A stretch of 64,000 nucleotides of DNA, from positions 186,001 to 250,000 of the forward strand of contig WJXW01000008.1 of assembly GCA_015832175.1 (NCBI GenBank), in the 5' to 3' direction. The position numbers and the translations under genes were made by a program. The stretch is from Paraphaeosphaeria minitans. Taxonomy: Eukaryota; Ascomycota; Dothideomycetes; Pleosporales; Didymosphaeriaceae. Positions within the stretch are counted from its first letter, which is position 1. Every line of letters starts with the position of its first letter. Shown here piece after piece: positions 23,600 through 34,828 of this stretch. The notes below the pieces were generated by a model that saw only the letters and a program-made list of their open reading frames with translations, did not search any database and had not been told where the DNA came from.

Positions 23600-24410
23600 A
23601 TATTGCACAGCTGTGTGGCAATCACTTAGCTCTCATACGTTTCTTCCAGCGTCATCTGTATTATAGTCTCAAAAGCTAGCATGAGCTTATGTTGGTAGCA
23701 TGGGTATATTGTATTCTATCAATATTGAATTTCAACATCTCCTAATTTTCGGCATCCCTTTTTCAGGTCCTTCGAAACTTGATTTTGGTTTTGCCCTGTT
23801 GTTGGTGGGACTGCTTATACCTGTCCCTGCCCACCACCAAACAGCTGCCAACCCAAACATCTCCACCCGCCCCTGCTCAAGCCTATGAGCCCATACCATA
23901 TGGTAATCTAGCCATACTTAGCATCTGTACGCTATGTTTTCAGACATTGATGATGCGTTAAATCAAACTAATGATTTTTCGGAACTTTTACCAACCGTTG
24001 AACCGAAGCAAAATTAGGTACGCAAACGTACGCCGCAAACACTTGATACACTCGATGTATACTTGTAATTGCTCATAGTTTAAGTCCCGACACTGAATTA
24101 TGTGTCACGGTTTAGATTTTCTCGCCAATTGCGACGCGGTCAATACCCATACCGCTAGGTTTGGTGGCGTGTCTGCAGTACCCAGCCTTAGCTGCAGCCC
24201 ATCACGACTGAGTTGCGGCTGTTTGTAATGATTACACTGACGTGTATATTTGGTACACGGATGAGGTTGATAGTTGAATGTTTCACTCATTGTTTGGCAG
24301 CAGTGATTTTGTTGTCTAGAAGATGAACACTTATGCATCTTTTTTCGGCACTCCAACCTCTTGGGAAGATCGCACACTGCAGACCAATCACATCCTCAGA
24401 GTACCCCTTT
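23600..24410. other. Convergent intergenic region, CRD1 and HIS6
   Basis: No gene is supported. The sequence is more AT-rich than the flanking genes and presumably contains the 3' UTRs of the two convergent genes. Confidence 0.5.
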
Positions 24411-25341
24411 CTACGCAGCCTCCTTCTCCTGCTCTTCATTCCACCTCACGCAGTCCTCAAAGTTAACACCCGATCCTCCGAAAATATCTAATGCGCTCCC
24501 TATGGTAAGATCCACCTTCCCGTTGCTCAGCTTCTTCACCAACTCCAGATCCTCGAGCGACCGCCCCCCTCCGGCATAAGTAACAGGGATGCTGCACCAC
24601 TCCGCGAGCTTGCTAACGAGCTCATGGTCGATGCCGCGTTGGAGACCTTCCACGTCTGCGGCGTGGATGAGAAACTCGGAGCAGTAGGGCTCGAGGAGGG
24701 ATATTGACTCTGTTAATAGTATCAGCGACGTACTGATCGTTTCCTGTGAGGGTGCACAGCATACCCTGCCTGAGTTCGAATTCGGTAATAACTTGCCACT
24801 TGTTCGTGGCCACAAACCACTTATCGTCTTTCCGCCGACAGGAAAGATCGATGACGAGCTTGTTCTTGTCGTTGTCGAGGGCTTGGAGGATGGCCTTTAA
24901 TCGGTCCATGGAGAAGATGTTGTCGGGAAATAGAGCAGATGTAATGATCACCTACTGCATGTTCGATGAGCTTGGGCACGTTTGAATGTATAGATTGTTA
25001 CCCACTTTGTCTGCACCGTTTTCGATCCACTCGCGAGCATTGCTCTCCTTGATACCACCGCCGACTTGTATCTCTCCGCTCCACTTATCCTGCGCGTCTG
25101 ATTTCCCTGCGTCTCTCCACGCAGCCAATGCATCTTTCGCAGCCTTGTCATTCCCTGGTCCCAGCATAATGATATGCGCACCACTCAGGTGATAGCGGCG
25201 GTAGAGCTCGGCATAGTGGGCAGAAGGCTTTGTGGACGTGAAGTTCGTCTTAAGCTCAGCTTCCGACGTGCCCAGCGTGCCACCGACAATCTGCTTCACG
25301 TCTCCATTGTGCAGGTCTATGCAGGGGCGGAAACGTGTCAT
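24411..25341 (-). CDS. HIS6: Histidine biosynthesis isomerase HIS6 (HisA type)
   Basis: HIS6 is the ProFAR isomerase, an Amadori rearrangement at the fourth step of histidine synthesis, performed by a (beta/alpha)8 barrel in the cytosol. Exons 25341-25006, 24951-24765 and 24709-24411 give 273 aa, close to yeast His6 (261 aa). [20 protein letters not shown] carries the first catalytic Asp; [10 protein letters not shown] carries the second. Phosphate-binding loops are visible as [10 protein letters not shown] and [12 protein letters not shown], followed by [10 protein letters not shown]. Intron 1 uses donor GTGGGT and intron 2 GTATGC; both keep frame. The gene is divergent from the FAF1-like gene with only 198 bp between start codons, so the two promoters share that segment. 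As a histidine gene it is a likely general amino-acid control target of the GCN2 pathway encoded in this window, but I did not identify a Gcn4/CpcA site. Confidence 0.94.
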
Positions 25342-25539
25342 TATGTTTGTGATGTCCGAGAATGTGCGTCGACGCGTAGGAGGATGGCGGGGGAGGGGCA
25401 GGTTGGTCTTGGCGGTAGGTATTCTTCTAGTTTCGCCAAATTTAGCGTGGCTCGGATCTTTTAGCACCCAAATCTTAGGACAACTACACACGCCCAACTT
25501 TTCTCCTAACGACCTCCCCTTCACTACTACGTGGAAACA

Positions 25540-26427
25540 ATGGCGCCTGCCCTGGGAAAACGAAAGCGCATAACACGTGAAGAGCTCGAGCAGTCGTCAC
25601 GCGCGTCGTCGCCCTGTTCGGTATCGCAAAACTCCGATGGAGAGGATATGCAGGCCCGCTTCCGCAGAGCATTCGAGGCAAAATTCGCACCCTTAAAAAT
25701 CGAGCCCGTGAGGGCCGAGATCCAGAAGGTGGAGGAGCCGGCAGAGGAGCCTGAGGAAGACACAGATTGGTCCGGCATCAGCTCCGAGGACGAAAACGAG
25801 ACGTCAAATGGTGTACAAGTCTTCGACCACACCGCCACCGAACTGCCGCGCACAAAAGGCTCCAAATCCGAGTACCGCGCCTTCATGTCCGCAAAGCCGC
25901 CGTCCCTGGCTGCTACGACCACCGCAAAACCAAAAGCCGCGCCGAAGTATGTGAAGGAGGACGACACTGTAGAGGCTGCACATATGAAGAACGACCTCGA
26001 ACTCCAGAAGCTGCTGCGCGAATCAACTCTTCTTTCTTCGAACGCTCCTACATACTCCACGCGTACAGGCAATACCCGCGAATCGAACGATGCGCGACAC
26101 AAGCTGACGGATCTACACGTTCAGTCGCTAGGCGCAAAGAAGTCGATATTCACACAGAAGAGTATGCCCATGTCGCACCGCAAGGGCATAAGCGCAAAGA
26201 CGAAAATGCGGGACTACAAGAGACGCGTCGAGGCGAAGGAGAACGGCATCACGTTGGAGAAGGAGCAGAAGGTCCGGAAGTCGGTGGGCAAGAGAGATAG
26301 AGGCGTCGGAGCCCCAAGCGTGGGCAAGTTCAAGGGTGGAACTTTGACGCTGAGCAAGAAGGACCTGAGAGGTCTTACAAGCAGTGCAGGGGACAAGTCC
26401 AAAGGGAAGAAGGGAAGGCGGCGGTAA
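25540..26427 (+). CDS. FAF1: FAF1-like ribosome biogenesis protein (40S, DUF/FSAF1 family)
   Basis: Yeast Faf1 is a nucleolar factor for 18S rRNA maturation and 40S assembly. A single-exon frame from ATG 25540 gives 295 aa; upstream in-frame GTG codons are not plausible starts. The N-terminal half is acidic ([13 protein letters not shown]), and the conserved block sits at the C-terminal side: [10 protein letters not shown], then [20 protein letters not shown] followed by [12 protein letters not shown], and a glycine/lysine tail with [17 protein letters not shown]. The composition is highly charged and basic at the end (GKKGRRR), consistent with nucleolar localisation. Shares a 198-bp bidirectional promoter with HIS6. 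The family assignment is from motif memory and is likely rather than certain. Confidence 0.78.
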   Translation: MAPALGKRKRITREELEQSSRASSPCSVSQNSDGEDMQARFRRAFEAKFAPLKIEPVRAEIQKVEEPAEEPEEDTDWSGISSEDENETSNGVQVFDHTATELPRTKGSKSEYRAFMSAKPPSLAATTTAKPKAAPKYVKEDDTVEAAHMKNDLELQKLLRESTLLSSNAPTYSTRTGNTRESNDARHKLTDLHVQSLGAKKSIFTQKSMPMSHRKGISAKTKMRDYKRRVEAKENGITLEKEQKVRKSVGKRDRGVGAPSVGKFKGGTLTLSKKDLRGLTSSAGDKSKGKKGRRR

Positions 26428-28741
26428 AAGAAGACACGCATCAATAGTCACGATGGCCAAACGAATAGCATTCAGCAGCTGGAGAGACTCTCGATTTGGC
26501 GCTGGCCGATTCTCGGCCTTGTAACAGTATTGGCCGCTTATTTGCGGACCCGTGTAAACAGGGCGTTCACCTCACGCAACTGTGCGAGACTGAGCGTCAT
26601 CCCTGCGTGGTCCGCCAGATGAGGCTGGCCTTGCATCTAATTGCCATGATTGCTCACTCGCGATCTGAGCGCTTGATGACCTCGTATCTGGATAAACTGC
26701 CGTGCAACCGTCTGCATATTAGGGTTCACCCGACCGGTGTTCTATTGGCTGGGGCGAACTTGCATTGCAACTCTTCACCAGGTTGCACCGTCAAGCCCCG
26801 AAAAATATCAACCTCCTTGACGTTGATAGATATCAGCACGGCCCCATAAAACAAGCAAATTCTGTCGTGGTAGTAAAGTGCGGCAAAAGACGACCAGCCG
26901 TGCTTACCTTGTGCGCACGTTGACTGGGGTCGCAATGGTCACGCGAAAACTCTAAATTAATCACCTTCACCACTCTCGCGGACCACCACTTAGCCTTCAA
27001 TAGCCAAGATCTACAATATCAGTTCCATCAATTGGATTAAGGTACAACCAACCCTTGCCGCGAACGCACCGAAGCTTTACACGCCTCTTGGTAGAGTGCT
27101 TGACGGGACGTACTGCTACTTTCGTGCTAACAGTCCTGACGTGCAGCTTGAAGAGGATGGTAAGATTACCAGATGATACCGTGGACAAGCATGATTCTCT
27201 AGCAATGCCTCTACGAATTTTGAATTCGCTCGACACCGTTTCAGCTTTCGCGATAAGATGTCGCAGAGAACGGCGGGAGCATCTACCAATACTCATATTC
27301 AAACACTCGTAAATCGGCCCTTTGTTGTACCCCAACGCTGAGCCTGCTTACCCCACCCCTTGGCACGAGCGGTCACGATTCCTCGAGCACGCCTAGCACT
27401 CCGCATTGGAGCTCTTGGTCCAGGTAACCTAGCACTCCGAGTATGGCGCTGCCTCACCATCCCAATTACCCACAGCGATCAACTATGAGACTTGGCGGCT
27501 CAAGTCGGTTGCGTAAAGTGCTCCAAAAGTATTGGACGCGTGTGAGACAGGGCGAAGTAGCCTCAAATTGCCAGCGCATCCAGCCTTCCACTCAATATCA
27601 TTAGCGGCTATCATGCGTTCCATGTGCTTCTAGAAGAGCTCGATTTCTGGCATCACATCGCCTACCAAGCTATTGTCTGCTTGTCGGATGCTTGTTTTAG
27701 CGAAGCACAATCACAGCCCATGACAATCGTGCAAGTGCAGTCGCTACACACCTCTCGTGGGACCAAACGTACGGTCTTGTTCAGATCACAGCAAAGCTTG
27801 CACCTCGCAAAGAACGGCTCTCGATAGGGTTCCGGGCGGTTCTATGCGAATGCAGTACACTGTGATATTATATCCAAACATCAATATACTCAGTGAGGCG
27901 TCACTGGACCCACCATGATGCGAGTCGAACGAGACTCCGTCTTCCATGATCGGATTGCCCAGCACCGAAACTCGAATCTGGTACAGGTATTCACTGTTTG
28001 CCACTGATTAACTATATGCCGACATCTTATTCGTAGTTGGAACGCAAAGTGAATTTGTCCCGTGGCCTGGCAGCTCAGATCTCCTTGCGGGGGGTCTGTG
28101 GGCGATATGGGGATCGCGGGGTACGATAATGCCGACTGCGCAATCGCTCCGCCTATGCAGGGTGTCTCAAGTTAATTCATCTAACGCCGCCCCAGGAAAA
28201 GTTCTTATAGCCAAACAACAGTGCTGGCTGCGATCTTCAGCAGGGCGCGGTGGCAGCATGACCAGCAATCCGGTCCAATCTTCAGCCTCGGATGCGGACA
28301 TTCGGCAGTGGAGGGCAGTCTAGCACCAACTGAGTTACCCTGAATTACCATGAGTCAATGTACAAGGTCGACTGGAGGCTATGGTTGTTGGAGTTTGATC
28401 CATTGACCGTCCGACGAAGCCACATCTGGATTGCTCTCCGCAGATCTCCATCAACATCATGGTCCGTCCGGCTGTGCATAGTCCTATAGTGGGCATATAT
28501 ACTTCCGGTATGCGTGGCCACCTAAGCCCCATCATGGTACGGGGAACCAAGCACGAACCATTGAGCACATTGTATACCGTAGATTACGGCTCTGCTTCCC
28601 GTCGATGCGGACACCAGATGCAGTAAAGCGTCTGTAAGTCCCACAACACATCGCCAACATGGCAACAGCGTCGCTATAAGAAGCAATCGTGCCCCAGGTC
28701 TTGCTTCGACACCTCACTGAAGTTGTTTTCCAGTCGGCAAG
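26428..28741. other. Intergenic, no gene recognised
   Basis: More than 2 kb with only short, unrelated open frames. The right end (about 28450-28741) is presumably the promoter of the GH6 gene; a TATA-like stretch (CATATATAC) lies near 28495, about 245 bp before the start codon. Confidence 0.45.
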
Positions 28742-30081
28742 ATGAAGGGTCTCTACTTTGCTGTGTTGGCTTCGGCCATCGCTGGCGCTTTTGCTGCCCC
28801 TAGCCCTGTCGAGCAGGGTCCCGTCACTGCACGTGCTGCTATGGCTGCTTGTACCACGCCCGTCACCCTCAGTGGAAACCCCTTCGCCTCTCGTTCCATC
28901 TATGCCAACAAGGAGTACTCCAAGGAGGTCATTGCTGCCGCTGCCTCAATGACCGACAGCGCTTTGGCGGCGAAGGCCTCCAAGGTTGCCCAGGTTGGAA
29001 CCTTCCTGTGGATGTACGTAATCCTGAGACGCTAGATTAGGCATTGCTAACAGTGCGTAGTGATACTCGTGCTCGTATCTCGGTCATCGAGGACAACCTC
29101 AAGGACGTTCCTTGCAACCAGCTCGCTGCTTTAGTTATCTACGATCTCCCCGGCCGTGACTGCGCAGCCAAGGCTTCCAACGGTGAGCTTGCTGCTGGAG
29201 ACATCACTACCTACAAGAGCGAGTACATTGACCGTAAGTCTTATCCGCTGCGTGCTTCGACAAGACCGCATAGCTGAAACTCCCAGCCATCGTCGCCATC
29301 TTTAAAAAATACCCCAACACTGCCATTGCCCTCGTCATCGAGCCCGATTCGCTCCCTAACCTCGTTACCAACGCCGACAAGCAGGCCTGCAAGGACTCTG
29401 CCTCTGGCTACCGTGAAGGTGTCGCCTATGCCCTTAAGCAGCTCAATCTGCCCAATATCGCCATGTACATCGACGCCGGCCACGGCGGCTGGCTCGGTTG
29501 GAACGACAACCTTAGTAAGTCCTCCCTCCTCCCTCACCCATAACTCTCTAACACCCGACCCAGAGCCCGGTGCCAAGGAACTCGCGGCTGTTTATAAGAA
29601 CGCCGGCTCCCCCAAGCAAGTCCGCGGCATCAGCACCAACGTCGCCGGCTGGAACGCCTGGGATCTCTCGCCCGGCGAGTTCTCCAAGGCCACCGACGCG
29701 CAGTGGAACAAGTGCCAGAACGAAAAGACATACATCGAGACCTTCGGTCCTCTGCTCAAAGACGCCGGCATGCCAGGCCAGGCCATCGTCGACACGGGTC
29801 GCAATGCCGTCACCGGCCTGCGTAAGGAGTGGGGCGACTGGTGCAATGTCAAGGGCGCTGGCTTCGGTGTCCGCCCCACGGGCACGACGGGGTCGACCTA
29901 CGCCGATGCGTTTGTGTGGGTTAAGCCCGGTGGTGAGAGCGATGGCACGAGTGATACGAGCGCAACCCGCTATGATAGCTTCTGCGGCAAGGACGACGCG
30001 TACAAGCCTGCGCCTGAGGCTGGGCAGTGGAACCAGGCTTACTTCGAGGACCTGCTTAAGAACGCGAAGCCATCTTTCTAA
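28742..30081 (+). CDS. Secreted GH6 cellobiohydrolase/endoglucanase, catalytic domain only
   Basis: GH6 enzymes hydrolyse cellulose with inversion, typically releasing cellobiose from non-reducing ends. Exons 28742-29013, 29061-29233, 29287-29514 and 29564-30081 give 396 aa. A signal peptide (MKGLYFAVLASAIAGAFA) is followed directly by the catalytic domain; there is no CBM1 and no Ser/Thr linker, unlike classical Cel6A. The signature LVIYDLPGRDCAAKASNGE holds the catalytic-acid Asp, ALVIEPDSLPNLVTN and MYIDAGHGGWLGW are the next conserved blocks, and FVWVKPGGESDGTSD is near the C-terminus. The four disulfide cysteines (RDC, QAC, DWCN, DSFC) are conserved; the free Cys usual in GGEC is Ser here. 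All three introns fit phase. It most likely degrades plant cell wall and is expected to be induced on cellulose, though no site was identified. Confidence 0.95.
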
Positions 30082-31521
30082 GCGCCTAGCGGTTTTGGTA
30101 GGCGTGTAGATAGGATGGACTGGGGCGGCAGAGGATGGTGGGGAGAGCCGAAAAGCTATCATCGCGCTGTACGGTGCTTTATCTCTTGTCTATAGCTTGC
30201 AATCTATCTCTCGTTGCGGAAGACATGGCCTGCGGTAGGCCTTAAAATCGTAATCTCGTTGGCGCGTCTCCTTGCGGCTTCAATGCGCAAACTACACAGG
30301 CGTGCGACACGTATAGAGAACATCTCCGTCCCGACGTACACTGCTTGATCTGAGAACGAGCAAGGGTTAGAAGGCTGGTCTATTTGAGTAAAAATCTCAC
30401 TCGTCCAGCTCCTCAGTGGGGGAGACTCGAACGAAGCCTGACCACTGTGGTTCCGCTGACCCACCTAAATTCATATGCTCGCGCATGCCTTACTTTCACG
30501 CCGTTTTTGCGTACGTTCAGAGCGTGTTCGAACTTGTGAGTGCCCTGGGCATCGAGAACGGTCAAACACATGCAAAACATGAGTTTGACGATGTATTGGT
30601 CTTCTTTTCCACGGCAGTACATACTTGACATTTCCGAATGCCCTACCGTACATGAAGGTTTCGATATAATCATATTTGTGACGTGGAGCTTGGAAGGTAT
30701 TTCGAGAGCTTCGATGAGTGTGGCGCCCAGTATCAATAACTCATTCACGGTTCTTTCCTTCGTACATTGCTCCATAGCGTGGCAAGACATATTGATACGA
30801 CCAGCGTCGTAGTCGATCTGGATGCGCTGAGTTCCTGTAGTCAGACCGAGTTCGCCAAAAAAAACGATTGCGTATGTCTTGGCAATTTTGAGACCTGAAT
30901 TCTGGTAACCATATTGTCATAGACTTGGAAGAGGTGTGTGTGTCATGAAAACTGATGGCGCATCTCATTATAGCCAGTCTTTCTCCCATGGTCAAGACTC
31001 GTGGAAAAGAAAGGACTTGTTTCTCGGAGTCCTGAGTTGGTGCGTTCCTACTTTTCCCCACCCTACTTCTCGGATGTTCTCGGATTATGCTTCCCCTTAC
31101 TTCAATGTCGTGCTTTGGATTCGGAGGAAGATGTGTAAGGCAAACATCGGTATTCGTGTATAAGTTCAGTGTCTGCTGGTTTTCAAGAGCCACTTTTCAC
31201 TGCATAGCACATGTCTTACTGCATTCATCAGGATAACGTTAGCATAAACATCTACATCGACAATACATTCACAATTCGAACGACTTGACCTCACGAGCGA
31301 AAGCTGATCTAGACCCCAGCGTAGCCGGCACAGAGAACCGACCAGGCTGGGCGTCCGTCCCAAGATGCTCGCACTGGCAAATTAACACATGTATAATTCG
31401 AAGTCGAAGTCGCAGGCTTCAAGATTTAAGTTGGTCATGACAGATTCGTACCAACTGCCGTAAGCTTCCTGCTACTTCCCATTACCTGACCTTTCCATCT
31501 TCAAACGCACCTCCAGACTGC
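30082..31521. other. Intergenic, no gene recognised
   Basis: No recognisable family on either strand; the open frames are short and their composition is not coding-like. Downstream tail of the GH6 gene on the left, downstream tail of the SDR gene on the right. Confidence 0.45.
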
Positions 31522-32266
31522 TTACTCGTTAATATCAACATCCAGCCCCTCCCCAGCCTCAAAAAAAGCAAACGCTCTCTTCGCAATGTTCTTCGGATTG
31601 AGATTCTTGCTCTCAGGCGCCACAACACCCCCAACATTGATCAACCCTGCATGCACCCCGCTCTCCCCAAACGCCAGGTTAAACGCGTGCATCATGTTTC
31701 TCTGACCCGCTTTTGCGAGACTTAGCGAGAGCAGCTGCGGGATGGGGACGCGGGGGAGGAAGCTGTTTGTGACCAGGAGGCTTGGCTTCGAAGAAGAGTT
31801 CGTCTTCTTGAGTTGCTGGAGGCGCGGGATGGCCCATTGGGCGATGATGTAGAGGGATACGTTTATGGTCCGTGTTTCGTCAGCTCTCTTTCTGTAGCAA
31901 GTAGGGGGAGCAGCGTACCTTGAAGTCCTCTTCGATCTCCTCAATCGAGACGTCCAGCACGCCGCTCGGCTTTATTCTGGCAGCGTTGAAGAAGACGACT
32001 TCGAGATCCTCGCCTTGGGTCAGGTCGTCGATTTTCTTGAGGACGCCGGGGATGGAGGGGGTGTCGGAGAGGTCAAGCGGAAGGGTGTCAAGTTTGACGT
32101 TTGGGCTGGCTTTGAAGACGAAAGGAGCGTCTTGGTTGGAGAGACGCTGCTCGTTGCGTGCGAGGAGAATCACGTGGTTGAAGCCGTGGGACGCGAATTC
32201 TGCGGAGACGTGGTTTCCTATGCCGGGGCCGGCGCCGAAGGTTACGATGGTGCGGACTGGGGCCAT
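31522..32266 (-). CDS. Atypical short-chain dehydrogenase/reductase, splice site in doubt
   Basis: The protein is an SDR-type Rossmann fold of unknown substrate. Exon 1 (32266-31919) encodes MAPVRTIVTFGAGPGIG with the TGxxxGIG-like cofactor loop, LARNEQRL, LPLDLSD and VVFFNAAR in place of NNAG. The C-terminal half (31869-31522) carries INVSLYIIAQWAIPRL and NSFLPRVPIP. In the position of the catalytic YxxxK the sequence is LSLAK, so the Tyr is replaced by Leu although the Lys is kept. Joining the halves needs an intron starting at GTACGC (31918). The natural junction DFK|TINV would make a 49-nt intron with a CTGAC branch site but ending GG, not AG. The only in-frame AG gives a 31-nt intron and adds six residues. 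With the GG junction the product is 231 aa. Either a non-canonical acceptor, a recent splice mutation or a sequence error. Confidence 0.65.
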
Positions 32267-32720
32267 GTTGGCAACAATTGACAATGCAAGAATGGTAAAG
32301 GGAGAGAGGTCGGAAAAAGAGGCGAGTGGGGTCGGTTATGGAGTGAATGTTCTTGAGTTTATATAGTCATGTCTTCCCTGCTCGCGGACTGCCTCCGTTC
32401 ATCGTCCTGTCGTCATCGCCCTCACGTGCAAGATGGGTTGCAACATAGATTCTCCATGATCCGACCGAGCTCAGCTGACGAAGCCAACGATATTATAATC
32501 CGCAGCATGACACGCATCGATGTAAGCATGTGTTCATCCCAAAAGAGGAACAACATATGTCTGCTTCTGTCATAGCGAAGGTGGAGACAGTGTATGGCCA
32601 AGCGCCAGCATGCCTGCTGCGCTAACGACTAGCGCCCATATTAGTCGCGCCTGCCCGGTTATGTCACCACATATTTCTCTTGCAGGCCGTCCAGTGTTCC
32701 ACCCACGCCAATTGTCAGCC

Positions 32721-34430
32721 ATGGACTTCGACGACGAGGCCATGCGCAAGCAGGTGCCAGCTTCTTTTGGGAAGCAAGATGGTTCCGTAAACTTCGAGGC
32801 GCAGATTGAGCGGTGTCGGCGCAAAATCGTGGACGAGAGCAAAGCGCAGGCTGCAGCTGAGCCGGACTCGGACAAGGACAGCGACGACGACGATAGCGAT
32901 AGCGATAGCGATGAGGATGAAGACGAGTTCCCGGTGTCACACGAGCTTGTTATCAAGACGCACGATCGCGCTGTTACCACGATTACGCTCGATCCGTCCG
33001 GCACCCGCTTGGTGACGGGATCCAAGGACAGCACGCTCAAGCTGCACGATCTATCTGCGCTGACGCCCACGACTATCCGCGCATTCAAGACGGTCGATCC
33101 GTTCGAGACGAAGCCCTCGGCTGCGGCAGAGGCGCATGCGATACACCAGGCCATCTTCGGCCCGCACTCGGGCGGTCAGTTCCTGGTCATCACGGCAACA
33201 CCGCAGGCAAGGCTGTTCAACAGGGATGGAATCATGCTCAAGGAGTACGTGAAGGGAGACATGTACCTGAGAGACAAGCTCAACACCAAAGGACATACGG
33301 CAGAGGTTACGAGCACAGCATGGCATCCGTACAACAGGGATCGATTTGTGACGGCCGGAACAGATAGTACAGTGCGCATATGGGACGTCAACAAGAGTTT
33401 GCAGCAAGAGCAGGTCGTGGTGCACAAGTCGAGGGCGGCCGGCTCAGCAGGCTTGACGAGGATGACTGCGATTGGCTGGGGCGCGGCAGGAGAGGGCAAC
33501 AAGAGTGTCATCGTGTCGGTTGCGCTGGACGGCAGCTTGGTCATGTGGGGTGGTGAAGGCCCGTATCATCGACCGCTTGGCGAGATTAGGGATGCCCATG
33601 CCAGAGACACGTGGACGAGCGGGCTGGACATCAGCGCAGATGGCCGGTTGGTGATCACTCGAGGCGGCGACGACACAATCAAGCTGTGGGATACGCGCAA
33701 GCTTAAGGCGCCCGTAAACACCACATCACACCCTTCGACCTCCTCCCAGTTCCCAACATCAAATATCCAGTTCGCACCCAACTCTGCGAGCGTCATCACC
33801 GGATCAGAAACCGGACATCTCCATATCCTCAACCCTGCTACGCTTCGACCGGAGCTCGTAACTCCAGTCACGCCAGGCTCGCCATTGATCACGGTGAACT
33901 GGCACCCCAAGCTCAACCAGATCTTCACTGGCTCCGCCAACGGCCAAACAACAATCCTCTTCAACCCCAAGCTCTCTACCGCCGGTGCCCTCACCATTCT
34001 CGGCAAAGCGCCCAAGAAGCGGCATCTGGATGACGACCCGCATTTCACGACCGACATGGACCCGCTAGGCATGTCTGGTGACGGCATTGATGCTGGAGGC
34101 AAGCCCGGTCCTACGCCAGGCTCGTTCGCCGCACGGCATCCCACCGTGGGCCTCACGGCGTCGGGCAGGAGCAGAGACCCGAGGAGACCTTATATCCCGC
34201 AGACCACGCCTTTTGCTAATAGCACGCCGACTGAGAACTATGTGAGGGACAACATTGAGCTGAGCAGCATGCGGGACGAAGACCCACGCGAGGCCTTGCT
34301 GAAGTATGCACCGAAGGAAGGCGAGAAGAACGTTTTCACGGGCGCGTGGGAGAAGACGCAGCCGAAGACGATATACAAGGACTATGATAGTGATGAGGAC
34401 GAGCCAGATGCGAAGAAGGCGAAACGATGA
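32721..34430 (+). CDS. WDR70-like WD40 repeat protein
   Basis: WDR70 homologues are nuclear WD40 proteins linked to DNA double-strand-break repair and histone H2B ubiquitylation in fission yeast and human. From ATG 32721 the intron-free frame gives 569 aa. The N-terminus has the family block VPASFGKQ and an Asp/Ser-rich acidic stretch, followed by at least six WD-type blades including TLDPSGTRLVTGSKDSTLKL, DRFVTAGTDSTVRIWDV, DISADGRLVITRGGDDTIKL and FTGSANGQTTILFNP. After the propeller come DPLGMSG and a charged C-terminal tail (DYDSDEDEPDAKKAKR). The frame is open back to ATG 32610, but a CTCTTGCAG directly before position 32686 looks like an intron acceptor in the leader, so I prefer the downstream ATG. 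The function is inferred from the family. Confidence 0.85.
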   Translation: MDFDDEAMRKQVPASFGKQDGSVNFEAQIERCRRKIVDESKAQAAAEPDSDKDSDDDDSDSDSDEDEDEFPVSHELVIKTHDRAVTTITLDPSGTRLVTGSKDSTLKLHDLSALTPTTIRAFKTVDPFETKPSAAAEAHAIHQAIFGPHSGGQFLVITATPQARLFNRDGIMLKEYVKGDMYLRDKLNTKGHTAEVTSTAWHPYNRDRFVTAGTDSTVRIWDVNKSLQQEQVVVHKSRAAGSAGLTRMTAIGWGAAGEGNKSVIVSVALDGSLVMWGGEGPYHRPLGEIRDAHARDTWTSGLDISADGRLVITRGGDDTIKLWDTRKLKAPVNTTSHPSTSSQFPTSNIQFAPNSASVITGSETGHLHILNPATLRPELVTPVTPGSPLITVNWHPKLNQIFTGSANGQTTILFNPKLSTAGALTILGKAPKKRHLDDDPHFTTDMDPLGMSGDGIDAGGKPGPTPGSFAARHPTVGLTASGRSRDPRRPYIPQTTPFANSTPTENYVRDNIELSSMRDEDPREALLKYAPKEGEKNVFTGAWEKTQPKTIYKDYDSDEDEPDAKKAKR

Positions 34431-34828
34431 GCAGAAGCCTGCATTACGTCGCTCAAAAGCATTGCATTGCTGGCGTTGGATTGATAGATATACCCATATT
34501 TAGGCTTTACATATCAAAGTCATCGGAGAAACGTCCGTAAAAAGCTTTCCACATGTGACATGTAACGCGACGACGGCTCTGTGCTTGGCTGTGGTAGAGA
34601 TAGGTGGTGGGTAGACTAGGTGGGCGGCAAGGGGCACTCCCAAAACAGTAACCACCGGCGCACCGCTGAAAGCCTGAAAGGTTGACGCGACCCGCATCCG
34701 CCTGCAACCTACACGCGCACCCGCACCCGCACCCATCACCCACGGCCGCCTACACCAACGCACTCGCCCTCCAAAAAAAATTTACGCGACCCAAATACTT
34801 GCATCACACAACGCGCCCACCCGACAAA

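Noticed and set aside
30417..30460. tRNA-like GTTCGAGTCTC on the minus strand
   Set aside because: The arms do not base pair, and no cloverleaf could be drawn.
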